Of a stretch of DNA of 64,000 nt, positions 1 through 10,800 are shown in pieces. The stretch covers positions 44,523,609-44,587,608 of the forward strand of contig OX485808.1 of NCBI GenBank assembly GCA_950295325.1, in the 5' to 3' direction. A model generated the notes under the pieces. The model did not search any database. It saw nothing but the letters and a program-made list of their open reading frames with translations, and was not told where the DNA came from. The stretch is from Polytrichum commune (taxonomy: Eukaryota > Streptophyta > Polytrichopsida > Polytrichales > Polytrichaceae). The position numbers were made by a program, and so were the translations under genes. The first letter of the stretch is position 1. Each line of letters opens with the position of its first letter.

Positions 1-332
1 GGCATCTCACACCTCGTTCTCTGTACTGCAGCTTCGACTTGAGCTCCAAGCCCTTGCACCGACGTCCACAAATTCTTCTCCCAAGCATTTTGGCCTTGAA
101 ACCTGCAAGCTAAGATCTCTTTCCCATCCTCAAAACTCTTTCCGCATTGAGCAACTGTCCTCTTCCCTTCCTGCACACAATTCCCTATCCAGCTCTGAGC
201 TCCCGCCACCCGTCTCTGGAGATCGGCCATCACGGCACCGCCGTCGAATTGCGGCCGCCACATAGCAGCCCGTCGCTGCCCGTCAACCGAAGACGACGAT
301 AAACCCAACCTCCGGCCCCGCGCTTCTCCCAT
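1..332 (-). CDS. 5' part of an unidentified gene, cut by the left window edge
   Basis: Reading the minus strand from an ATG at 332-330, the frame stays open for 110 codons to position 1 with no stop, so the gene or its first exon continues outside the window. The peptide starts MGEARGRRLGLSSSSVDG, then becomes Trp/Gln/Cys-containing and hydrophilic (for example ADLQRRVAGAQSW, GKEILACRFQGQ, NLWTSVQGLGAQ). I see no transmembrane segment or known domain. Sense-strand sequence just upstream (333-420) is a GA-rich tract of the kind common in plant leaders, and plus-strand AAACCCTA (a telo-box) lies near 499, also typical of plant promoters or leaders. GC content is well above the adjacent spacer, which supports coding. 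I do not recognise the family. An in-frame ATG at codon 24 could also be the start. Confidence is moderate that this is a gene and low on everything else. Confidence 0.5.
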   Translation of the reverse strand, partial: MGEARGRRLGLSSSSVDGQRRAAMWRPQFDGGAVMADLQRRVAGAQSWIGNCVQEGKRTVAQCGKSFEDGKEILACRFQGQNAWEKNLWTSVQGLGAQVEAAVQRTRCEM

Positions 333-720
333 CTCTTCTCGTCTATTCTCTTCTCTTTCTCTTTCCTCCGAGCTCACTCCACACTTCCAACTTCTTCGAC
401 CTCCACCTCCCCACGAACTCAAATGTCCAATCTCCGAACCTACAAATGCCGAAATTTCACCCCAAAGATCGTGAAGACCTTGGCCCTGATTGCCAAAACC
501 CTAGCGCTCGCTTCAAACTGCAAACTCCACCTTCTGTGGGCTATACAATTGTGTGGTTTCTGTTTGAGGATTGTGATTCCCGTGAGGACGGTTGAAGGTG
601 GAGGGTGTGAGTTCGTTAAGTTAGTGGAGTTGGCAATTGCGACATCGGAGTGCCTCAGGGAGCAGAGGAGGGCGAAGCCATAGCCAGGCGAAGCAAGCTT
701 GGGAGCGTCTGGATAACAAT
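333..720 (-). promoter_or_regulatory. Probable leader/promoter of the left-edge gene
   Basis: On the minus strand this stretch begins with a GA-rich tract directly upstream of the ATG at 332 and contains a telo-box (AAACCCTA on the plus strand near 499). No clear TATA box was identified. A short plus-strand ORF at 423-683 lies here but resembles leader sequence, not protein. Confidence 0.3.
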
Positions 721-2937
721 TCTCACTAAACTTACTTATTAGTGTAACCTGGTGCTCGCTTAATTAACTTAGTTACTGTATTAGGTAACCCCGTCTTTGT
801 TGGACGATATAAGCTTATATGGTGACAAGCCAAACACTTGACCCTTAAAGGGCGTGGGGTGCATTTATATGGAAAACGTGGCGATTTATACAAACGCCCA
901 ACAAGTATTGAAATCATAACTTATTTCGCCTTTGGTATTATATCCATATTTAGTATAACTTATTAAAAGAGTAAGTGACAATTTAGTATATATGGCATGT
1001 ATGTATTTGAGTCCACATCACTTCTCATAATTCAAAATCCTTCATGATTCATTACGCATGTATGTGTGTTTAGATTGGATTATTGCATATGATTAATGAG
1101 ATGATTTCATGTAAGCTTGTTTTATTTTTATCATATTTAAACATCGTTAAGGTTTTTTTGAGCCCCACCGTATGCCACGTTGCAGCCATATTGAATGGAC
1201 CCTTAAATGTCTAAGAGAACCTATCCGGGTCTCAAGACGTCATATGGAGAGGTTTTAAACTATTTCTTATATTTTTAGTTTAAATTTTCAAAAGTGGAAT
1301 GTCTACAATTAGTCAAATTACCTTGTGCAATAATATTTCTATTGGAGCATACATATACAAAATGAAAACTTAAGGTCATTTGAGCTCATATAAGTGACCA
1401 AGACTCAAATATATTCCAATAGTGTAATAGCACAATTTCTCTCCTACAACATAATATTTTTGTTATGGTAATAATTAACTTCTCTCATAAAAAAACTAAG
1501 CACAATTTGGTGACAAAAAAAAACACCATGGACCACGAAAGTGTGAATTGCTTCCAAGGTCATCATTAAAAATGCTAGTGGATGCCCTTCACATGTAAAC
1601 CCTACATGCATTCCTCAATGACAAAAACTATATTTAAAAAGGAGGCACCTCCACACACAACAACATCTCAGTATGTAGAATTGTCAATCTCTTACCAGCT
1701 TGACAAAGGAAGCCACATAGATGAAAGTCATTGTAGTTAGATTTTGCTATGCTTCAAAACAACCAAAGCCCTTGGTATAAACTCTCAAGGAAGGATTAAT
1801 TGGTGTCTCTTACAAGCATTTATCACATTACACTCATAAATCAAGGGTTGTTAATTCATTATAAAAACACAATTGACATGTCTTTCACTTTTCTTTCTTT
1901 CAAGGGTTCCTCTCAAGACCTCAAATTTAGTATCTCATAATTTAGTCTTGTCTATTAATTGTGGTCTATGAGTTTATGTTTCCTAATTGTAAATCGTAAT
2001 AATACTCTTTGACAATCATGATATTTTGAGTGTAACAATTGTCTTTGTAATGATTGGTCAATGCATCTTCAAATCACAACAAGTTCCTTCATTCCAATGC
2101 AAGACAAATTGTTTATTCATTACTTCCAACATTATAACATCATTCACAATAATGCAACTAATAGCTAAATCCAAGGTCAAGCTATAGTCTTGATTGTCAT
2201 GCAGAACCTGCAATAACAACTACCACCAGGGTAGCACACAAGACCATAGTTAATATGGTTAACTTACACTTCACTCTCATACATCATAATTCCTAGACTA
2301 TATATTAATCTAAGGTTCCTACTAGCTCTAGAATAATTCATGCCTAAATAAGAACAATAATAAGGAGTTTGTCCTCTCACTCCTACAAATGTTAACTCTC
2401 AATCTACCATCCCCACAATTACTCAACAACTCTTAATTCTATTTTCATCATCTTCAATTGGTAAGAGGGTTCAACCCTTAAACTCCAATGCCTCGACATT
2501 CTACAAATACACCAATAAGATTATAGTGTTTTCTTTCACTATAAACCACAAATTCAATCACATGATCCCTCATGTTCTCCACTTTTCACAAGTTTTAAGA
2601 CTTGTCAAGTGACCTACCTCTTAGACTAACCCTCGACCTTCTACCTCTCAAACATTTCCCATGCCTTTCACAGCATTTACTCATACTCAAGTGCTTCCTC
2701 TCTCATGTAACCCTTGGTAACACTTAGCATTTCCCTATCACAAGGTGTTTCTTCCTCTCAATCATCAATGATCTCTTTCTTTGTCACTTACTTCACATGT
2801 TTATGCTTCAATTCGTCTCACTCACTCAAAGTCACTCTCTTTAAAGGGTTGATCAACTATAGTTATGCGACGCTTTACATCTAACACCTTCCTCAACAAA
2901 TGAATCTACATTTTCTCTTAAGTGTATATAATTTGCA
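721..2937. other. AT-rich spacer, no gene seen
   Basis: No ORF with protein-like composition and no recognisable domain. Sequence is AT-rich with scattered short repeats. Nothing else can be supported. Confidence 0.5.
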
Positions 2938-2945
2938 TTCATCGT

Positions 2946-3294
2946 CTCGGGGGGGGGGGGGTTAGTCATTGGTTGGAGTAGCAATATACATGCGAACAAA
3001 TGATAGGGTATTTTAAAAACATGGGGGCTAAAAATTATAATTGGACTTAAGAGTAATATAGGGTATCAAAAATGGCACTGGACGTCTTTAAAGTACTATA
3101 GGGTATGGAATAATAGGTAATTTGGAATCATAAGTAATGCAAGCCATTTTTCTATTAACCCAAAGCATAAATTTACATAATGATAGCATGTGAAAAAAAG
3201 AAGAGAATTGAAAGTAATACCCCCCTATAAAATAGTGGTTGTTCGCACCTATATCCTTAACTTTTCAACACACTGCCCCCCCCCCCCCCCCGAG
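2946..3294. mobile_element. 349-bp MITE-like element with poly-G/poly-C ends
   Basis: The element begins CTC followed by a G run and ends with a C run followed by GAG, so the ends are inverted repeats. Identical 8-bp copies of TTCATCGT flank it at 2938-2945 and 3295-3302, a likely target-site duplication. Inside, GCGAACAA occurs near the left end and its complement near the right end, giving further inverted symmetry. There is no coding capacity. An 8-bp duplication is typical of hAT-type transposition, but the termini are not a standard hAT end, so the superfamily is open. Confidence 0.6.
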
Positions 3295-3302
3295 TTCATC
3301 GT

Positions 3303-5820
3303 TCTTCTAATAGTTTCATTTACTCACTCCTTCATTAATGTTATTCGATTCTTCATCTAGTCTACATTCAAGGGTTCCTAATTACTAGAGAATGGTTTGA
3401 TCATGTTGTCAGTCTCTCAAAGTATATTGTTTAACTCTATATTTCCTTCCGCTTTAGTGTCGTCAATTCTTCATACGTTAAATTGTTTTTCTGTTACTTA
3501 TTCTCTAGCACCTAATTTGCCTTGTTTCACTCTTTCTCTTACAAGCATCAAATCTTTGTCTTCCTCTTACAATGTTGGTTCATTTACGCTTTCAATTCTT
3601 TCTTTTAACCTCATTTGATTTCTATCAACCTTAAATCGCTCCTTGCGATGATCAAATCCAATTAATCTCATTTTTTCCTACTATACATCTCTACATGAAA
3701 GTTTTTTCTTAGATAGACACTTTCACTAACTCCCATAACTCTAGCAATCCCGAATCTCTCATGCTCACAACTAGACTTACTCATAATTTTTATTAGCTCA
3801 AAGACAACTCAATCAAAGGACAATTGTTTACAATTCCACGCAACAAGAAAATCATCATGTCGGCCATCAACTAACATTCAAACTCACCCATAAGCTTCCT
3901 CACAAGACTACAACTCCACAATCACTACGGCAATTGTAATATGTTCATAGTTTAATTATAATATCTCACACTCGTTGTGTAAGGGAGAAAAATCTATAAA
4001 CTTAACAATGCGCTCAAGATGTTTGAAGAAATGTTTGTCTACTTTGGCTTGCTTTGCCTCCTTATGACGAGGCGGGGAAGAAGATAGTTCTAACCAACTA
4101 GGGGCTCCTACGCCCATGGTAATAATACAAACCACTTAATTCCATCCATAGTTTATTGTTTCCATTCATCTAAGTACAAATTATGTCAAATTATTACTAA
4201 AATGTTTATAATAAAACTATTAGCCTAAACTTTTGGCTCACAATCATCAACAAAAGGAAATAAAACAGTGGACCTATATACCCCGACAAAATGAATGGGT
4301 ACCTAAATGTTCCAATCATGTAAAGAAGCTTTATAAATCAAGAACAAGGACAAGTGCAAGTATGTATAGAGGAAACAATAGAAGGAGGTTTGGGTGATTT
4401 TGTTCAATTCATTTGTTGCAATTGTTTACACAACAACATTCATGCAATTTTGGCATCCCTCTAACACAAGTATGTGTCTTAAATTTATATCCATGTCTAG
4501 GATCTTCCCAATGTGCATTTGAGATACTTGTTGATAACAATGTGGGACAACATCAAAACAAATAAGACATATTTCCTTGTTGTTAGCATCTTTCTCAATG
4601 AAATAAGTGGTATCTAGGTATTTTTAATTATTGTACTCGTTATGTTTGTAGTCTTATATGCACCCTAGTGAAATACATGGGTCTACATGCACCCTATGTT
4701 GTGCCAACAACACACTTGACATTGAGGTTAACCATGGATTATGGACCTAGTATAGCAACGTGATTGTATTCCATTCTCCCATCAAATTCATCACAAAAGT
4801 ACACTCATAAGGCTTAAGCTCAAGAGGTACTCAATCATGTAATTTATTTAAGGTATTGAATCAATTTGAATTTGCACTTAGTGAGTGAGTTGATTTTAGA
4901 CACGGTTGTTCTTCACACAAGTCATAATTAGCAAAATGTGAAGGCATGTGTTTGAAATACAATATTTTGTGCATGCTAAGCCCCTAATAGGGCCTAGGAG
5001 TGAGGGTTATATTGGGCCCAAAGTTTTGGAGCCAGAACTTCAGTGTCAAGCCAACATACCCTAACCAATGAAGGGGACCATAGACAATACTAAAACCTTC
5101 ACATTGAGCATGCTAATTATAACTTATTCTATTATTGTCATCCCAACTGATTGATAAAAACAATCCTCCCAATTATGTTAACAATTGAACCTATGATGTA
5201 CATATTTTCAACACATAATCCAATTCTGTAACATAAGTTGTTGTTGGTGTCCATTTTAAACTACCGACCTTCTCGTGTTCCACTCAAATAAGGTGCCCAA
5301 ATAATGCTCGACATAACTTTTTTTAAAAGCACTTGAGTAAAAACAATTGAGAAAATATATAAAACTCATATTGAATGGGACTAAGGTTAGATGGTCAATC
5401 ACAAATATGTACTTACTTATCATGAGAGAGAATTGTCCCATATAAGTGCACCTCTTCATAACATTAATAAGCAACTAATCGGCGGTTTTATTTTAATAAT
5501 GTTCAGTGACAATACTTCACCCAAATCTCACTTGTCTTTTAAGCTAAATTTGTTGACCGACAAGCATCCGTAAGATATAATTCTAGCACCTTACATGACA
5601 TATTCCCGGCCCCACCTAACTTGATCACTCAAGTGAATAATGTCATGCCATCTATCCAACATAGAAACTTGATTTCCTAAATGAGCCTCCAATTCATCTC
5701 AAATGACTGGATTTAAACTAATGCCAGACCTTTAAACTGAAATCAACTTTAAAAAGCAGACCTCCAAACTGCATGACTTGTATCATTGAATGGATGAGAG
5801 GCAGGCTGCCCCCCCTAATC
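3303..5820. other. AT-rich spacer, no gene seen
   Basis: Short ORFs at 3397-3618 and 5256-5573 have low-complexity composition and no domain. I see no element boundaries here. Confidence 0.45.
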
Positions 5821-5879
5821 GCCTCTATCTTCACTTGCTTAGTACTACTGTATTGTGCAAGCTGATTGTGGGGTGTTGG

Positions 5880-7888
5880 TAGGTAGGTAGTGCGTGGGGC
5901 CAGCCGGAGTTGGCCGTTGGGCCTGCTGGGATCCCGGCAGGGCAGGGCCGGGCAGTTCGGGTCCCGCCCCGTCCCGTCCCGTCGACCCGAAGTCTACAGC
6001 GCAGGGGGAGGCCTCCCGGTGGGGTCCGTCCGAGGTCACGTAGGGGGTGACGGAACGGGGCCGGCCGGGTGAGGCAAAGAAGCGCGGGAGCGCCACTCCC
6101 GCTCTTGAGGGTGGGACCGTGCCATTCATACACTAGTGTCCTAGTGCCTCTGCCTGCCCTTCCCGCCATCGCCATAGCCACCGCCATAGCCATAGCCTCT
6201 CTCTCTCTCTCCCTCCTTCCTTGCTTTCGCACTTGTAGCCAGTCAGTCACTTAGGCGGGCCAAATCTAGGAGTTGGCCGTTGCATTTTTTCTCGCTGCCG
6301 TTTGCCGTTCTCTCGCCGTGGATCATCACAAGCGGACTCAGGAAGAAGACCTCTCGCGAGCGAGGCCGCATTTGGCGTTGCGCAAATCAATCTGTGCGCA
6401 GAGAGAGAGAGAGAGACGCCGCGCGCTGTCAGTGTTGTGGAGTCGGTCACAGGCTCGTAGGAGTTGATTGCAGATTGTTCAAGTCTTAGATCTTTTTCTT
6501 GAAGGAATATTCGTGTGCCGATGATAGTGGCTTAGATTACTTGACTTGGCTTGCCCAACTTCCACTTGTATCTGTGTCCCGGCGGCTTCCTGGAGATGTA
6601 TAAATTTCAGCTCATTGCGAGTGAGTGAGGTGCATGCGGGCATCGAGTTCGTTTGGGGGTTCAGGTTTCCTTCATGTACGGTGCTCGGGGTAGGTCCGAC
6701 GAAGTTTGGAAGTCGTCTCAGGCTTCACGGGCGTTCGCCTGTGAGACAGATCGAGGACCATCCATTTCCATCCACCTGGATGACACGAGGTTCAACGGCA
6801 ACCTTATTATTTTACCTTAGCAGAGGTTGATTACAAGAAAAGAGTCAACAACAAATGTGGAGGTTGTTCATCTCTCCCTTCTCTATATCCTTGTCAGTCT
6901 CTGTGTTCTGTCCCAGTTGTCTCTGAGTTTATGAGCTACTATGCTGAAGTTCTGTTCATGTAGGTTGATAAAAGTTTGATTCCTTTATGACGTTAGTCAC
7001 ATGGAACTTAATACGGACATGTGTGCATTCTACTTGGGATTCTGTGTCTTCCATTTGGCATCTGATTAGCGCATGTGGGCATTTTATTTCCTGATGCTGG
7101 AAGTTGATGGCTTCTCTTGGCACTTATGGTTGTTTCTGCACTTCTTAAGTAATATACCTTGACGGACACATTTGATGCCGCAGAAAAGTAGGATCCGTCT
7201 TAGTTATGCCATTTCTATAGCCACTACAATGCCTTTGAAATGGGTTCATGCCTTATAGGAGAAGCAAGTCTTTAAATAGCAGATAGGGCAGGTTGACCAC
7301 AATCACATGTGCTTAATGAGAGTCTACATGTTAAGTTTTGACCAGGTGTAACCAGGAGTTATTATGTTGCTATTGAATGAACATATGGCCTTGGTCAAAT
7401 TGGAACCATCCCACAAGTGCATTAATTCATTCGTGCTGAATTGCATCGCCTTCTGCGGATGTTATCCCTGTGCGGACATACCGACGTTTGAGAAATATTG
7501 TTGGGATTTTCCGAAGGTTAGTTTAATTTTTTAGTCGGTAGCTCATAAGGCGGAGGTGTGTAAGGTGCTGTTTAAGGATGACCTGTACTTATAATTGTCT
7601 GAGGTCTCAAACTTTTTTCTGTAAGTATGTACGAGTGAGTCGGACGAGGAGCTGCAGCGGGATTAGTCTCATTTTATTATAAATGTTAGCTGAACATCGC
7701 TGATATACTGAAGAACGCGTAGATCAGCAAGAATAACATTATATCACTGATGAAGGATTTGATGTGGTTTGTGCAGTCTCTGTGGGGCCTCTTCTTCATG
7801 CTCCTTTGACTAATTTCACAGAATGATGTCAAAGGACTACATTAAGTGAGTGTGCTGATCAAAGCAAGTAAAGAAATCAGTTAAAGCC
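5880..7888 (+). promoter_or_regulatory. GC-rich promoter and long leader of the 1,386-residue protein gene
   Basis: Base composition jumps to GC-rich at about 5,880-6,120, followed near 6,166-6,212 by repeated GCCATAGCC/GCCATCGCC units and a (CT)n tract, then a second (GA)n tract near 6,400. The transcription start probably lies within 6,100-6,450. The remaining ~1.5 kb before the ATG at 7889 has many stops and is probably leader, possibly with one or more untranslated introns that I cannot place. The same GCCATAGCC plus (CT)n arrangement is seen on the sense strand upstream of the coiled-coil gene at 22.1 kb. Confidence 0.5.
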
Positions 7889-10800
7889 ATGGAAGCTCTC
7901 ATCAACCATGAGTTCTACATGACGACTTACAGAGGAACAAAGTTTCAGAAAGTTTCAAACACGAGGGCTGGTGCTCCACCCTTAAAGATCAGGAAAGTAG
8001 AAGACTTCAATGTGAAGGTGGAACTAGAAGAGCTAGCAAAGGAAGAGCCACTGCTTTGCAGACAAAATCTGTCAATTGCGGCTTTCCAAAAGCAGACAGA
8101 CACATGCTGCATTGAAAGTGAAAATGAGCTAACTCTGAAGGAGTTTTTGCAAGGCGTGAAACAGAAGAAAAGCAAGAGGTCTCTAGCATGTGTAGTGAGG
8201 AGTGCTCCCCTAGTAGAGGATTATTCAGGCAACATACTTGTTCCTGCTAAGAAGAGGAAGAGGAAAAGGCTAAGAAGTACAGGTGAATTGTATTCTCACG
8301 CCAAGCTGCTGGATCTCACTCAAGAGAAGGATGAAACTCTTGATGAATGGCTTAAGAGAACCAGTGGCAATAGCAGGAAGAGTGACTCGAAAGATGAGAA
8401 TAGGGACGTCAAAGTTTTTGAACGTCGGAAGGTTAGAGTCAATTCTCTTGGGGGTCGAAAAGTTAAACTTGAGGCTATTGAGGGTGGAGAAGTTGAACCA
8501 TGTATGGGTATACATTCTACCCAATCAAGCACGAAGTTGCAGAATTCAGCAGATGATATCCCAAGTGCTGTCATCAACCTTGAAGAAAACAAGCCTCAGA
8601 TATTTATCTGTAAGGGCTTGAGGACATCATCATCATCTATACCAGATGTGCAGGAAGCAGTGACGGAGTTGAAGGTAAGCATATGATATGTAATGTAAGT
8701 AGCACATCAAACTGGTTGTCTTGTGAGCTGATAGGATTTTGCAAGGCTCTTCCCAGTCTTTTGGCAGGTTGTGTGAATGGACCACAAGCAACAACCCCCA
8801 AAAGAGTCTTTCAGTTGGACATTGGCAAGACTTATGCGGAGCTCACTAGCTTGAAAATTCTGGACACCAGGCTAGTAGCTTCTCGATGTCCCTATATCAA
8901 ACATAGCTCCATCATCTTGTGAGAGCTTTTCTCTATTTCAACTGACAGTGCTCCTTTCTGTTGATCTTCATCACCAGATCCCCACCCTTCAAAGCGATTG
9001 TGCACAACAAGCAGCTTTCAGAGGTGAAGAACTCACTCAAGATATGGGTACCAAGCCTGAAGCTGTAACTCTTCTCCAATGTTCAGAGGTGGAATGCTGT
9101 GATAATTCTTCTCACACAGTAATTCTAGATTTAGAAGGTTCTCATGAGCAGTCCTCAGAAACTTCTGTGGAAGTGGCAGATGCCTTTGAGGGAAATGTAC
9201 AGATCCTTGCCCTTCTTGAAGGCGTTCATTTTGAAATGGAACAAGATGAATGGCGCCAGTCAAACAGCATCAAGAATTCAAATGCTCAATTCTTACCTCC
9301 AATGGAAGATATGTTAGAAAATGAAGGGGAGTGTGAAATCCAACAGTCAGCTTGTGGGACAAGAAATGAATTGCTGGAAGTCTCTGAAACTTCAGAAGTT
9401 ATGGAGGTGCACTTAGAGGACTTGGCTTTGAGGTCAAAACCTTCAGATCAATGTGTAAATGCAACATCTCCATCAGATGTGCCATTCCTTCAGAAGTATG
9501 GGGATGAGCAACCCAGGGGGGCATTAGTTACTCAGATGGAAGCAGGAACAGAGATGGAGCTGGATGCTTATACTCAGTTGGAGACAGTGATTGTAGCTGA
9601 TTTGTCTGATGCACCCATCATGCATCCAGTTGCAACTGAGACAATCCCAAGTGAGCATAGAAGTACACTATATTTTATCTTTCCAGTGCCAGAATTTGAC
9701 GTCCAAGGTTTTGATATTGTGCACCGAGCATGTTGATGCAGAATTTATTGTGCATCATCATGTCTGCTTCCTTCAAATTTGGTATCAAAGTGCACTTGCC
9801 TCTGGTTCCTAACTGGACTTCAGACACATGGGTCGTAGTTGCTTCCTGATTTTCTTTGGATGTATTGTAGTACATGTCTACATATCCTGCACAATGAAGC
9901 ACATGTACAATCCTTGGACTGATATTGTAAAACTTGTTTTTATTTCAGAAGGAGCTGAGGAGCAACTTGGTGTTGTTCTAGAATCAGACTCTTCTGTACC
10001 TGAGCCAAGTGAGATCTCGAGTTTGGTTGCCATCCCTAGTGCCCTTGACATATGCTCAAGTGCTAAGTTGAGTTCTAACAACTTGAACTGTTCTCCGAAG
10101 CAGAAAATTTTATGCGAACCAAGGCTGATGTCTGCTTCTGTTGGTTTGCCCTCTTGGAATGATATGGGATCTGACAAGGAGAGCAATACTGGTGATGCAC
10201 AAGGTGAAGGAGCTGAATGTATCCCTCAACCAGAATATGATGGAGAGCAGGACAAATTGAGTCTGCTTACAAGTATCAATTCAAAGAACAGTCTGGGTGA
10301 AAGTTCTCCCTGTGTTGATAACGTAGAGGAGGAACTGACAATATTGGAGGACAAAGAGTCAAGGCTGAAGTCTGCTTCTGTTGGCGTGCCCTTTTGGAAT
10401 GATATGGGATCTAACAAGGAGAGCAATAATGGTGATGCACAAGGTGAAGGAGCTGAATGTATCCCTCATTCAGAATACGATGGAGAGCAAGACAATTTGA
10501 GTCTGCTTACAAGTATCAATTTAAAGAACAGTATGGATGAAATTTCTCCCTGTGTTGATATCATAGAGGAGGAACTGACAATTTTGGATGACAAAGAGTC
10601 AAACATCTCAACCAAAATGTCCGAGAGTGTTACTGCAGTGATGCCTGATTCAATTGTTTCCAGGAGTTTTGTTGATAATTCTTCCTCTGAAGACAAGTTA
10701 GGGGCAGCTAATTCGACTAACTTGCAACCTAGATGTAAAGTATCAGATGCGGAAGCTCCTGGCCAAGGCGATAGTGCTAGCAAATTCCTGGGTGGTTGTG

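Noticed and set aside
423-683. Plus-strand 86-codon ORF near the left edge
   Set aside because: It lies in the likely leader/promoter of the minus-strand gene, spans a telo-box, and has no protein-like features.
2949-3291. The G and C runs as purely assembly artefacts
   Set aside because: They sit exactly at the ends of a segment flanked by identical 8-bp repeats, which is better explained by an inserted element. The exact run lengths may still be unreliable.
5831-6489. Several overlapping ORFs on both strands in the GC-rich leader
   Set aside because: High GC removes stops. Composition is Arg/Pro/Ala or simple-repeat derived. The region fits a promoter and leader better.
8007-10783. Other-frame and minus-strand ORFs across the 1,386-residue protein gene
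   Set aside because: They are shadows of well-supported exons whose splice phases all agree.
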